The translations under genes and the position numbers were made by a program. Shown in pieces: positions 34,600 through 46,160 of a stretch of DNA of 64,000 bases. The notes below the pieces were generated by a model. That model was not told the origin of the DNA and searched no databases. It saw nothing but the letters and a program-made list of their open reading frames with translations. The DNA comes from Clitopilus passeckerianus (taxonomy: Eukaryota > Basidiomycota > Agaricomycetes > Agaricales > Entolomataceae), in contig CALYLX010000149.1 of assembly GCA_944990035.1 (NCBI GenBank), positions 62,001 to 126,000 on the forward strand, written 5' to 3'. Numbering within the stretch: position 1 is the stretch's first letter; every line of letters starts with the position of its first letter.

Positions 34600-37500
34600 C
34601 TAGGAATCAAACGAGGCCGTATCTTGAACATGCTTCTGTTCGGTCGAGAGTCTTCGTTAGAGGCAGTATTTCGGCCTAGGAGGAGTGCTTGACACATTCT
34701 ACACTCGAATTCTGATGCCTTATCGTAATAGTTCAGTGACGAACAGTCAGTAACGTAAGCGTGAAATGAACCTGGCAGGCGAATTGTCACTTGCCCGCCA
34801 ACCTTGAAAGGTTCTGACGCACCTCGACCTTCGTATGGCCGCTGCAATCCATCCTAGGGGCCTCTAGATAGGTCACAGATTTCAGAGTAGGAAGCTCACT
34901 CAGATGGAGCCCGAGAGGCTCAGACACGAGGAGAACAGTAGAGGTGTGCATCGCCTGGCACATCTGTGGCGGAGCCGACCATTGTCAGCGATTTCGACAA
35001 GGGAGTGACATGGGAAAATGTGCAATGTCGTGGTGGTACTCGTTGCGTACTATCAATTTCGCCTATTCGTTTGAGGCCAATAGCGTGCCAGAATTCGTTC
35101 AGGTATTACGGCCGCCACGTATAGGATAGCCTCTTCTTGGCGGTTTTGGAGAGCTGTATTTGCAGAAGTCCTGCTCAGATGAGTACTTACTATTGAACAC
35201 GGTGGGGCTTCGTTTGGATCCCTGGTTCATCTGTACGCCAGTGACACCAGATCTGATATCTGTAAGTCAGTGTCGAACGGAAAACAAGGTCCTGGGCCAC
35301 GAGGTATACTTAGCCCAGGCAATGGTTCCAAATGAAAGGCTTGCTCGGGCGTATGGTCGACCGGTCAACATTCAACGTTCAACGTGTCAACACAGTGACT
35401 TCAGGAACAGAGCATCATCATCGGCGGAGAACAATGGTTCGGAACCTCGTCCCGTCGATTTAATTAAATGATTATCGATTAAGGGCTGGTCAACGCGTCA
35501 ACTTTCACCTTCTGGGTTGGAGTCGATTCTGATCCTGGCCCATCAATCAGGATTCATGACAAGTAGGGGAAATTTCAGCTATTGTGTACTGCTCTCTGTG
35601 CCCCTCACACTCTCGAGGACTTCATGCTCTAGACGATATGGACTCGACATTTACGAATGGATGCATTGAGTGGATTTTTAATACGAGAGCCTGATGGTGG
35701 TGGCTGTGCGCGGTCTAGACCACCCATGTCACATGTCACAGTCAATGAGTTGTCACGGCGTTAAAATTGGATTCTTCATCCATCATGTCTCTGAGGCTCA
35801 AAAACAATTACAGTACATCGTCGGGTAAGTTGAGCGTTTATATCCGCAGGTGCAGACTGGTACTCATGAGAGCAGGATTAAGGTGTGTGCATGGAGCTCT
35901 GGAGGCAATCAGCTACACCTAAAGAGCAGGAACGGAACACCTTGAATCGAGTGCATGAATCGGCATAACGCCTTGTTGACCTTTGAGAGTGAGCAAATTC
36001 GACATCCTATATTTTCCTTAACTAACGCATCGGGTGTACATCAGCAGTCCTTTCATGAATATGTTCATCGTCTATCTTCCGAAGTACCACCTGGTACCAA
36101 GCGCCATCTCGTACGTCTGAATCTCTTCCGGCTGTCGCTTGCCTAAGCCGATCCAACCTCTCAGGGCATCATACGACCACTCCTTACTGTGCTAGCAAGT
36201 AACTACGACTATAAACTAGCGCAAGGACTACCCCCTGCCACACATTTCCACCCTCTGGCCACGACACGCGTCCCTATAGCTTCCGTCGCCTCCACCGCCA
36301 CTCCCTTCAAAGGACCTCCATCTGGCGTCAGTACCAGATCCGATCGCACGTCTCCCATACCGCCAACGCTTAGCCTCATGTCCACCTCATACTCTATGTG
36401 TGGCTGTCGTGAATCTGTGTCAACCTGCCCACGATCCTGGGACCACGCGGATCTTTGGAGGATGGGAGGCAGGAGAGTGGTAAAGAAATGGGAAGAATGT
36501 GAGGGCGAAACGGAGTGGTCCCCCGGGTGCCGTACTAGATTCCCCGAGGAGCCAAAATGAAGCTCTACCATTCCCTCCGCCCGTCAACAGGGCCGCTCGA
36601 CTACTTCTCAGCTACTCGTTGTTCGAAAGTTCAGATCCTATCGTTAATCCGTGTCTATATTATTGGTAGAGATGGCCAGCAACGAATTTAATCGACCTTT
36701 GAATTCTATAAAAGCTTGACGATTGGAACTTGTCCCACCCAGAACTCCACTTGCTCGAAATTGCAGTTGCGAGGGAAACCTTTCCGCGAGCGTGAACCTT
36801 TCCTGCACAGAGTACAACCGTCCTGTGCAGTGAACGGCGTTGGATTCACTCAAATGAGGCGGAACGCATCGATCATCTCCTGCAACCAGGCCGGTAGCAT
36901 CCAACTCTAGGACTCGCCCGAGAACATCTTCTTGCAAGGGCTTGTGACTAATCATTTCCTCTTCACCCATGTTTCCGCTTCGTCTTACCAGTCCCCGGAG
37001 GTCACAAGAAATTGGCTGGTGAATCCTATACACTGCGTGACGCTATCTTTAGATCAATCATACCCTTTGCTGGGAACAATAAGGTGCGTATTTCATGTCC
37101 CCCCTGCGGGAGCCTGCTGATGGGATGTCAGAATGTGAACTCTGCTATCTCTTTCTTCCCTACTTTTTTCATTTTCGTTTGATGACTGTTTCGTCGGTCT
37201 ACTGAGTGCCTGTTTTTGACTGAAATCATGAGTGTGTTTAACGCTATGCTTGGTCGAATGGACGTTTTTTGACGTGCTTATGCTGAGCGAACCACATTTG
37301 TGAACATCAAGTTAAGGTTGAATTCATTATTGGCACCAATCCAATGGCCGATCTCTCAGACACCGATTTTTGACCTACATGAGACCATCTTACTTAGAAA
37401 TGTTAAACTGAAGCCTTGTGCGAGAGTGGCGAGTGCGAAAGAGGTTCTCACCAGCCGGGGACGTAACCTCTGGGAGTTCGTTGCAACGTAGGCGTGATAT

Positions 37501-37869
37501 GGTAACATTAGGGTGAAAATGGCACCGCATAAAGCTACGCTTCGGACGATATACCTTGGACGTATCCACCGGTTTTCCTGGATCAAACAACAATGCCAGC
37601 CAAATTTATTTGGAGACTCTGTCCACTCATAAGGTCCGTTAATGCATGGCCCAGGCCGCTAATGGACGTTACCCATTATGAGATAGTCGACTGTATCGAG
37701 ATAGCATTGATTATATATATGGAGCTCCGGGCTCGCTGTCCCCAGTGACCACGATTGACTCTACTTAGGGACCTACTAATGAACTCAAGATAATACGAGA
37801 ACTACAGAACTATACGAATTCATGAGCGCCAGAAAAATATCGCAACCCTCTACTGTCCGTGAAACAGAA
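34600..37869. other. 3.3 kb without a supported gene
   Basis: Nothing recognisable. The plus frame 36189-36560 is Pro/Ser/Thr-rich and ends in a charged stretch, similar in character to the decayed blocks at 30-32 kb and 40.8-41.2 kb. The minus frame 36644-37033 (129 codons) shows no domain. Confidence 0.45.
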
Positions 37870-39186
37870 TCAGTGACATTTGACGTCCTTAACATCCCAG
37901 ATACCCCATTTGCCGTGTCCTCCCTAGGAAGCGGAAAACAGAGTTGAGTCAGAAGCCAATCCACCAGGAATTGATTGACATACCCAATCGGCGCACATGC
38001 TGGGTCGTTCTAAATATTGGTGCAGGATGGTCACCGGAGTAGTGTAACAGCGCGTTTCCCAATCTTGACCGGAGTGAACTCCACCCAGGATTCTCTCAAA
38101 TCGCTTCACAGGTATCGCGTCAGGTTTTCACTTGAATACTCAGGCGGATAAAGGGTTACTCACTCGAGTGCCTGCCCCAGGAGTGGTGCATCCCTAGTGA
38201 CGAATCAAATGAGGAGGGTTAGACATAAACGATAAGTAGAACATACCTTGTCGTTGTACCCAGCCTCCCAGTACGTCTTGCACTTTTTCTCTCCAGTAGC
38301 TTACCAGCTACCCATTACCGTACCGTCTTCCTATTAAAGGTCAGCCAGGACAAAGTCAAAGGTGAATATGTGCAACACACCAGAACCGCGCAATGGTCTG
38401 GAGTTTCATGGACCCGTCCGTTGATAGTGATAGGGGTCGCCTTACAAGCATCTACTGCATCAATGCTAGGCAGAAGATTCGCGAGGAAAGCTCGATAGTG
38501 GATGCGGTCGTAGCCAAGGCACTGGTCGTCGGGAATGATATCATACCAGTAGAGCCTCATCTTCGCCCTCTCATCTTCTTCCTCCTTCAATTTTCGTTCA
38601 TACTCTCTCAAGCGTTCAAGAGCAGCGCTCTCCTCATCCTCAGCTCGATGAGCCCTTCTTTCAAACTCGAGCACCTTGCGATGCATTCTCTCTACTTTCT
38701 TCGTCTCAGCCTCCGTTTCTCCCCTGAGAACACCCAACCGGTCAAGTAAATCCGACTCTTGATCTTGATAGTTCTGGATTTTATCCTGCCACTCCGATAG
38801 ATCTTGGTCATGCTGTTCGTTCTCTAGTTTCCATCCTAGCCGGACCTCTTCCCGGCGTCTATTGCTCAGAGTGTCACGCGAAACAATGTGACAGATTATG
38901 CCCGTAGAAGCGAATGTCAGAAAGATGATAATAGATGCGCATATGAGATGGCTCCGAAGGGTTGACTTGGGCTCGGGAGCCTCTTCTGAGTCTGCGTTGT
39001 ATCTGGGAACAAGAGGGGTGGTTTCGCTGTAGAGTTGTCAAAAAGAGGGCACCGAGGAGTTTACTTGGGGAGGACTCACCTTGGCTGATTGTTTGCCTCT
39101 TCGTTACGGATTAGCCTGATATTTCAGGAGTGAATATGATTCAGGAAGATAAAACAGGCATCTACGTACACGAAGTCAGTTGTCAT
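37870..39186 (-). CDS. Single-pass coiled-coil membrane protein, copy 2
   Basis: Paralog of the gene at 17.6-18.8 kb, in opposite orientation. The ATG at 39186 gives a tiny first exon (MTTDF), joined through a short exon (LIRNEEANNQP) to SETTPLVPRYNADSEEAPEP. A membrane helix follows (LICASIIIFLTFASTGIICH). Then comes a long charged coiled coil (about residues 75-170, with ETEAETKKVERMHRKVLEFE). The C-terminal cysteine domain contains PDDQCLGYDRIHYRAFLANL, CKATPITINGRVHETPDHCA, RFERILGGVHSGQDWETRCY and a last exon GGHGKWGIWDVKDVKCH. The coiled-coil part is longer than in copy 1. The TGA stop lies at 37872-37870. Function unknown. The conserved PxTING-type strand and GIWxVxDxxC end define the family. 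Confidence 0.75.
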
Positions 39187-39739
39187 TGTCGTTGAAGATG
39201 AGGGTCAAAAGAAAGCGGTGAAAGGGCGTCTAGAGACGTCCCACGAGAGGCCTCGTGCCCATCAAGTGTGGCTTCGAATGCCCATCTTAAGGTTTGATGT
39301 TCATAGCTAACAAAGGAGATCTCGACCGTTTTCCCAGAGGCGAGTTCGAGTACCTTGCACTCGGGGACCCAGGTGATCTACACATATAGCCCAGGATTAA
39401 TATTGAGCACTAAGCCATTGCACCTTTTCTTGGTTCGGACACCTACCACGATCCATTCGTCTCCGGCAAACTTCAAATTGATCACAATTCCATCAACGAA
39501 AGAAAAGGGCTAGGATTGCCTCACATCTATCGAATTTGTTCGGTTGTGACTGTATGGCCGTGTCTCCTGTTAGCCCAAGGGTGGACCATTACGAGGATGC
39601 TCACTGGCACGAATTGCGGCAGGGGATGGCTTACATAAGCTTTCCAGTCCTCTCACCAGACCATCGTATCGTCCATGCCTTGTAATTCCTGCAAAACTCG
39701 TTTGGCTTGGGGGACCGAGGTGCGTAACATTTCGCTCAT
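39185..39739 (-). CDS. Hypothetical small gene overlapping the next start codon
   Basis: Uncertain. From an ATG at 39739 a frame reads MSEMLRTSVPQAKRVLQELQ. After one or two possible introns, open frames give FVDGIVINLKFAGDEWIV and ITWVPECKVLELASGKTVEI, ending TLDGHEASRGTSLDALS and a TGA at 39187-39185. The exons have protein-like composition, but the middle junction is not secure. I do not recognise the family. Its stop codon overlaps the start codon of the coiled-coil membrane protein (ATGA). This would be unusual for fungal nuclear genes, so the two may be parts of one locus or the first may be decayed. Confidence 0.3.
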
Positions 39740-39744
39740 CTAAT

Positions 39745-41936
39745 CTCCGCTGCCATCCCTGACGCTGCTTTGACCAGATAGAGGTCACGGTTTATGTACC
39801 AACTGCCTCGAGCACCACCTACTTTCTCGGCCAACCAGAAGCTGCGGGAACATACGGTACGCCCACTCTGCTCTGTTGTATGAAAGTGAACTCATTCTCA
39901 CTCAGATCCAGCAGCTATTGACCTGTCTGTGATGGCATACTGCCACGACGACATCGGGCAACCGGCCCCACTGCAGCACCATTCGCCTTAAGCCAACACC
40001 ATAGCTTCTGCCACTGTAGCTGGTAACTCAAGAGTCAAGTCATTGACATGTGCATAAGCAGGAAGACCCGTCATTGTACAAGGAGCCCAGTCAACTCCTA
40101 CTTTCTCGGGAAGCCTCAGACCGTCCGTCTGTAGTCGACAGCACAAACGACAATTTTCGCCCATCTCCTCTTCTCGCCGATAGCTCCTGTGAGTATGAAC
40201 TTCAGCTAACCCCTTATATCGCATCGTTGACTCATTCCTCACAGCAGACTTCTATCACGACCACACTCTGAGGTTCCTTGTCAGACCCGGCATTCCCTGG
40301 CCACATCGTCGTCCATGTGAACTCAAGCTCATAATGCAGAGATGAGCTTTGGACATGGCTCAAGCTATCCCTGGTGTTGAGGTTCAGCTGACGGCTGCCG
40401 AAGAAACGGGTGTTGCTCAAGATCATGCTGGAGGGAACGAAGAACTAAAGACGGTCAAGGAGAGACCCTGCCATGGCTACAGGGAGCTATTAAGGAGCTC
40501 TATCATCCCGGCAGCTCCAACCTCGGCGTTTCCAAGCATCCCACCAGAAATCTTGCCCCCCATCGTTATCAGAACGAATCCCATCCTCGCCTTCTCCCCA
40601 ATTTCCGAATTTGGCCATGCCATCTGTCATACCTCAGCCTTGTATACAAGCATGGGCTCGTAGTACTGGAGCTCTACAGCTCTACGCTGGCCCTCTGAGG
40701 CGGAGAGGTTGTGCTCTCCTGGTCACCCTGTGAAGGGCCTACCAACCGCTTCCCTCCACCGTCGCACGTCTCCAGGACTCCGGGAGAAGGACAAGGATTG
40801 GGAGTCGATGAAAGGCCCTCCATATCGATCAATGCACATCGTCTACGCGCTACATGCCCTCTACCGGTGGCTACACCACTAGCACCAGTTGACGTCCCGG
40901 AAAGTCGAGCTACGCTTTCCCGCCTGTTGCACCTATACCGACAGCCCCGGTATCAGTACCTGCGGCATCACGAGGAGAGACACTTCCCTGGGAATTGCCC
41001 TACGATTCACTCCTGTTTTCATCTTCTGCCGATCCCATTATGCCGTCTACACCACACCGCGAATTCGGACTGGGAAGATATGGACAGAGGTTGCGGGATG
41101 GAGTGTTGAAGGGGCAAGGATTCGGGGGAGAAAACGTTGGGACGAGATTTCAATGGGGTTGGGATGACGATTGACTCCTCCCAATTACTGAGCTGCTACG
41201 GCCGAACGACGTCAGTTACAGGTGCAGGTGCACCTTCGCCGCATTCACTGCTGCTGCTGCTGCCAAGGACGCACCGCCTGAGCTGGGATGTTTCGACCAC
41301 AGCGGTAGCCGGAACGACAGGAGTCTCGATGCAGAGCTGGCCCCGATTTATTATCCTTATGTTTGGGTTTCCTTACAGCCTCAATGACAATATGATTGTT
41401 CTAATCTCACAGTTCGTGGGAATTAAGGGAACTATAATCTCGGAGGTCCAAGCTTGCGAACTTCCTCCCGATCCTTGGGATGGAAAGCTTCGCCGGGGTC
41501 AGGAAATACCTCGTCGTTTGACTTGGTCGTGTTAGCGACGTCATCCACCTCGAATAATGTGTTCAAGGCACCTATGCTGTGCACGGAGCTGGATGATTGA
41601 ACCGTGTTGCAGGACTCGTTACTAAATGTCGGCTGCCCTCTTATTCGAGGCGTGTCACAATTGAACGGGAGAATTCGGACGCCTGTGGAACGATGCCAGG
41701 TTAGGACTGGCTTAGGCTCCACGACAATGACCATCAGCGTATCTGTTGGGGCACGACATCCACAGGAACTCTCCAAGGGACCAGTCGTTGAGGTCATGGT
41801 GCTGGATCTGGATGGGCTGCAAGAAACAAGCGTCAACAAACCTCAAATGTATATAAACCTGGCGAGCTCGCGTTGTGGGGCTACTCAGACATTTACCATT
41901 CTTGACTCAACCGACAACACACACCCAATCAGTATC
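39745..41936. other. Stretch without a supported gene
   Basis: A plus frame at 40893-41168 without a start codon is Pro/Ser-rich and ends in a Gly/Arg-rich tail (FGGENVGTRFQWGWDDD), which looks like the end of a decayed gene. A (CTG)5 run lies near 41247-41262. A minus frame at 41432-41797 (MTSTTGPLESSC start) has no domain and runs against the metallothionein promoter. Confidence 0.4.
41850..41857 (+). promoter_or_regulatory. TATA box of the metallothionein gene
   Basis: TATATAAA, about 87 bases upstream of the ATG at 41937. Confidence 0.6.
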
Positions 41937-42155
41937 ATGAACGCAGTACGTTGGACTAGCTACCCCTAAAATGTATTCCTGTGATTGACCCCCAAGCAGA
42001 TCTTCGAAACACCTGTCAATTACGCAGGCTGCGGCAATGATAATTGTGGATGCGGAGACAAGTAGGTTCCTCCATTTCGTTGAGAATGTCACCAGAAAAT
42101 GACGTGTTCTAGTTGCCAATGTGCCCAGGGACAGTGCAATTGTGGCTCCAAGTAG
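41937..42155 (+). CDS. Metallothionein, 37 aa in three exons
   Basis: A very small metal-binding protein. Exon 1 (41937-41945) encodes only MNA. Exon 2 (42000-42061) encodes IFETPVNYAGCGNDNCGCGD. Exon 3 (42113-42155) encodes CQCAQGQCNCGSK after an Asn split by the intron. The total is 38 codons with the stop. Seven cysteines occur, mostly as CxC pairs, and the last residues CGSK equal the ending of the classic fungal copper metallothioneins, which also have seven cysteines. Both introns (54 and 51 bases) have GT..AG ends. Family knowledge: such proteins bind Cu(I), Zn or Cd thiolate clusters in the cytosol and are induced by metals. A TATA box is well placed. No metal-response element could be identified with confidence. 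Confidence 0.85.
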
Positions 42156-42720
42156 CTTATGGGCACTTGAGATTGTACTGTACAGCTAGCTTGTTCCCTG
42201 TATCCGTCCACTGAAGCACCAATATAACGCACTACTATCTATGAATCAACGGTCCTATGTGGAACGGACCAGTTACCTACTAGGTTGTACCCAACTCCAA
42301 GCAGACCGACTTCGGTATTGTGACTTCGGACCTTCCACGCATGAATATTCTTACCTCCGGTTGTCCACTGCAATCTTTGGAAGAAGGAAGCTGGCCGGGG
42401 CACACGGTTCGTTGGATTGAGCGCCGGTTACTTCGTTCCACCTAATGGTCCAGCTCTGTGAAATTTGTAGAGTGATTGATTGATCCATTGAGCCAGCCTT
42501 TGAATTAGTTTGTCGGTGCGCCGGCTTCATGCCAAGCCATAGAAATATTATCCCTCTTGAGCTTACACATTCCCCTTTGCTTATCGATCTTAGCAATCAA
42601 AGAACGATGAAGATGCCACCGTTCTTCGCTTGAATCTCGGCTCTTATTCCAGAATGGTTCGCTATAAGAATCAGTGTTCGTCAGGATTCAGGCGTAAGGA
42701 ATTAAACAGTCGTCAAGACC
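42156..42720. other. Intergenic stretch, 5' flank of the first DJ-1/PfpI gene
   Basis: No gene. The last 160 bases (from about 42560) resemble the sequence in front of the second DJ-1/PfpI gene (45340-45515), marking the left part of a duplicated block. Confidence 0.6.
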
Positions 42721-43365
42721 ATGAAGTTCGGTTTCATCCTCTTCACAGGATTTCAAGCACTAGATGTCTTCGGACCTCTCGATGCATTGAATACGCTCTC
42801 ATTCACCAATTCAAACATCTCACTCTCGCTCATTGCGAACACTCTGGACCCCGTTACCACTCGATCCCCCACGAGGAATGCCTCCTGGCCCGATTTCAGT
42901 GAATCTGTGGTTCCTACTCATACGTTCGCCACCGCCCCAGACGATATCGACGTTCTAGTCATCCCCGGAGGCCCGGGAACGCGTACACAATCCAATATCC
43001 AGCCCGCCATCGAATTTGCAGCGCGTACCTACCCCAACGTCCAATACCTCATCTCAGTGTGCACCGGTGCCTCTATTGTTGCACAAGCTGGTCTCCTCGA
43101 CGGCAGGAATGCTACTACGAACAAGCGTAGCTTCTGGGACATTGCGGCTCTTCGCCCACAGGTTAATTGGGTCACGCATGCACGTTGGGTTGTTGATGGA
43201 AATGTTTGGACTTCGTCTGGTATCAGTGCTGGTTTGGACGTCATTTTCGCATTCATTGGAGCCATTTGGGGAGAGGACGTGTCGTTGTCGGTCGCGAATG
43301 GTATCGAATATGAGAGGCATACAAACTCGACCTGGGATCCCTTTGCAGACCTTTATGGGTTGTAG
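42721..43365 (+). CDS. DJ-1/PfpI family protein, tandem copy 1 (214 aa)
   Basis: An intronless gene for a DJ-1/PfpI (glutamine-amidotransferase-like) protein. It starts MKFGFILFTGFQALDVFGPL; the Asp at position 15 lies in the ALDVFGP motif seen in isonitrile-hydratase-like and transcription-regulator-like members. The nucleophile elbow is ISVCTGA with Cys114, preceded by VLVIPGGPGTRTQ. The C-terminal part has ARWVVDGNVWTSSGISAGLD, typical of the family. It contains several N-x-S/T sites but no signal peptide. The second copy at 45.5 kb is about 90% identical. The reaction is not certain: members include isonitrile hydratases, glyoxalases and chaperone-like proteins. The sequence is closest in motif to the isonitrile hydratase group (inference). 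Confidence 0.9.
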   Translation: MKFGFILFTGFQALDVFGPLDALNTLSFTNSNISLSLIANTLDPVTTRSPTRNASWPDFSESVVPTHTFATAPDDIDVLVIPGGPGTRTQSNIQPAIEFAARTYPNVQYLISVCTGASIVAQAGLLDGRNATTNKRSFWDIAALRPQVNWVTHARWVVDGNVWTSSGISAGLDVIFAFIGAIWGEDVSLSVANGIEYERHTNSTWDPFADLYGL

Positions 43366-45515
43366 ACCTTGAGTCATAGCGCTGATATTTGTCTCCTAAC
43401 AAATGCGCTGCTCCTACTTAGTCCTTCTCATAGCCGTAGTTGATTGGAAATGATGCGTTCGGAATAGTCACATTGATTGCATTTTCTAACCTTCCTGGGA
43501 GCCTCAGCGAGGAACGTCGCTTTTCCCCGTCAACGGCCCAAAAATCGAAGAACAAGACAGATGTTGCCTAATTTCTACTCAGTGGAGAAGTCCACACGAA
43601 ACGGGCTTGATATTCACGCGGACCGTCGGGAAAAGTCTCCAAAAACCAATATTGCATTCAAATTCACGTATACAATAGTCTGGCGACCAAAACAATCTGA
43701 ATTCTAAAGTGGCAGCGTTTCGTCTGCGAGCGACGAGCGTGCTTCGAACGTCAATTCCGCGCTAATGCCCCAGGAAATCCTGTAACCAAACCGTCGGGTC
43801 GATCATAGCCAGAATTCCCGAGTCAACACTGAGTATTGCAGACTCCTGAGAGAACCTCGTGGCTCGACGTTCGTGGAAAGCAAGTATCCATCGGAAAGGA
43901 ATGATGGTCGCCCCAGAGATTCGGCCGCCGTGGATCGTAAGTACAATGGAGTCAACCACATGGACAATGTATGTGGCAGGGGTCATGTGGGCCGATGTCA
44001 GCGATGAAATGCCGGGAGACGAAGGGTGGCCAAGACAGACTCAGAAATCTCGAGAAAGGCCATATATTCGAGGTTATGGCAACGCGGAAGATGACAAGAT
44101 GTATATACCAGGCAGGGATAGCGCACAGCCAGATACAAAATCATGCGATAGAGGCGGCGGCAGAGAGGCTTTTGATGGTGGTTGATAGACCTGAAGGCTT
44201 TGAGAATATGAAGTAATATCCTCCCGAGTAGACCTTGGATGTAAAACAGGATCGTTGAAAGAATTGGTTGGAGAATGAGACGGGGAAGAAGGGAGGTGAA
44301 TGGAGGGAGAAGTAATCAGTGTGTGATCGCGAGGCATTTTTGCGCCGTCCTCTTATAAGGGATCCCTTGTTTGCGGCAATTTTGCCTGATGGCCGTTTAA
44401 TGGCGGATACCCGGCACTGATGCATGTGCATGAGGCAAGATGGGTAGCACAACTTGGCTCTTTCACAGCGTAGGCTCTAAGATTTGCTTTCGACTCCATC
44501 AAATGCATCTTGCTAAACAACGACGGTATAGAAGAGGGTGGAGAGCATCATGAGAACCATTTCTTCCTTGCGATGCCTGCGAACAGAAGGAGGAGTACAG
44601 CAGACTATCGAACAGCAGGTTCGCCCTACTCTCCTCGTTCCTTCAGGTCAGATTTGCAATCATCTCGATCGGGTAGGATGCTGTTGGACGATCTGCTTCT
44701 GTAAGGGGCCACCCGTCTCTGTGCGAGAGCCTATATCGTGCTTAGCTGCTTTCATTCGGCACCGCAACTAGAACGGCAAGGAGGAACGCCGCCACTGGCT
44801 CAGTGACTTGACGCAACTTGCAACTCGCCGAACTACGTGGTTGTCTTGCCCTCTTTCTATTATCAGTCCTACATATAACTCCTGTGACGTTTGTAGTTTC
44901 CTCCTGAGCGTCCACCGTCATGCGCCAGCTGAGAAATCCTCACTCCTAAAATGTCACCAAGGGCCCGTATGGCGAAACCCACCTGGAAGATATTGTAAGC
45001 TGCGTTGACAGACTGTTTCCAGTGGCTTAATTGATTCGTCCTCAAGGGTTTCAGCGATGCTTAAGTGAATGTGAGTGTGCATCCGAAGGTGACGTCTCCT
45101 GGGCTGATCATTAGGCCAGTCATAAATCTATTGAATACAGATGCTCTGAAGATGGCGTCAAAAAGAGCTGCCTGACGTACGCCAGTACATGGCCCACCGA
45201 AGAGGGCTATTTATGCCGTTCCATCAACGAGCAGACCCCTACAGGTTTGACATCGCCGTTGGTCATTTCCCTGGCCGTTGTTTCAACTTCATAAGGTATA
45301 GCATGCCAAGTCATACGAGATATCAGCTCTGCTGTGCTTACACACTCCCCTTCTCGATCGTAACGATAGAGGATAATGATGAAGGTGCCGCCGTTATTCG
45401 CTTGCATTTCGGCTTCCATTCCGAAAGGGTGAGTATAAGAATCAGCAATACTAGAGATCCAGACAGGAGAATTACCAACCCCCAGGACTTCGCGCAAACA
45501 TTGCTCGTCAACATC
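43366..45515. other. Spacer of the DJ-1/PfpI duplication
   Basis: The part 43735-44460 recurs at 46500-47225 (see findings). Minus-strand frames in both copies break at different places, so no gene is annotated. A conserved TATA-containing element lies at 44333-44395. The part 44480-45330 shows nothing recognisable. Confidence 0.5.
43735..44460. repeat. Duplicated segment, unit 1 (3' flank of DJ-1 copy 1)
   Basis: Shares long blocks with 46500-47225, in the same orientation and at the same distance downstream of the two DJ-1/PfpI genes. Shared words include GACGTTCGTGGAAAG, CATGTGGGCCGATG and a 40-base TATA-containing block. Divergence is higher than in the coding part. Confidence 0.75.
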
Positions 45516-46160
45516 ATGAAGTTCGGCGTCATTCTCTTCACGGGGTTTCAAGCGCTAGACGTGTTTGGACCTCTTGATGCATTGAACACGCTCTCACTTA
45601 CCAACCCAAACATCTCAGTCGCCATTCTCGCGAATACCCTTGATCCAGTGACCACTCGATCCCCCACGAGGAACGCCTCTTGGCCAAATTTCAGCGAATC
45701 CGTGGTTCCTACCCACACGTTCACCACCGCCCCCTCCGATATTGATGTTCTATTTATCCCGGGAGGCCTAGGAACACGTACACAATCCAACATCCAGCCC
45801 GCAATCGAATTTGCAGCTCGTACCTACCCCAACGTTCAATACCTCATCTCAGTCTGCACCGGCGCTATAATTGCAGGTCAAGCCGGTCTCCTCGATGGCA
45901 GGAACGCTACCACGAACAAGGCTAGTTTCCGCGAGGTTGCAGCTCTTCGCCCACAGGTTAATTGGATGACCCATGCACGTTGGGTTGTTGACGGGAATGT
46001 TTGGACATCGTCAGGTGTTAGTGCCGGGTTAGATGTCATGTTCGCGTTCATTGGGGCCATATGGGGAGAGGACGTTTCATTGTCGGTTGCGAACACTATT
46101 GAATACGAGAGGCATACAAACTCAACCTGGGATCCCTTTGCAGACCTTTACGGGTTGTAG
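45516..46160 (+). CDS. DJ-1/PfpI family protein, tandem copy 2 (214 aa)
   Basis: Second intronless copy, in the same orientation, about 2.8 kb after the first. It shows ALDVFGP (Asp15), LFIPGGLGTRTQ, the nucleophile elbow ISVCTGA (Cys114) and ARWVVDGNVWTSSG. The frame is open for 109 codons upstream of this ATG. The start was nevertheless placed at MKFG because copy 1 has stops there and the identity at the protein level begins exactly at this methionine. Differences to copy 1 are scattered and mostly conservative, for example the residues after the elbow (IIAGQ instead of SIVAQ) and the PGG loop (LG instead of PG). Both copies look functional. Copy 2 may have drifted in substrate preference because two changes lie next to the active site. 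Confidence 0.9.
   Translation: MKFGVILFTGFQALDVFGPLDALNTLSLTNPNISVAILANTLDPVTTRSPTRNASWPNFSESVVPTHTFTTAPSDIDVLFIPGGLGTRTQSNIQPAIEFAARTYPNVQYLISVCTGAIIAGQAGLLDGRNATTNKASFREVAALRPQVNWMTHARWVVDGNVWTSSGVSAGLDVMFAFIGAIWGEDVSLSVANTIEYERHTNSTWDPFADLYGL

Noticed and set aside
45189..45515. N-terminal extension of the second DJ-1/PfpI gene (109 extra residues)
   Set aside because: The extension is not shared by copy 1, where the matching DNA has stops; protein identity begins at MKFG.
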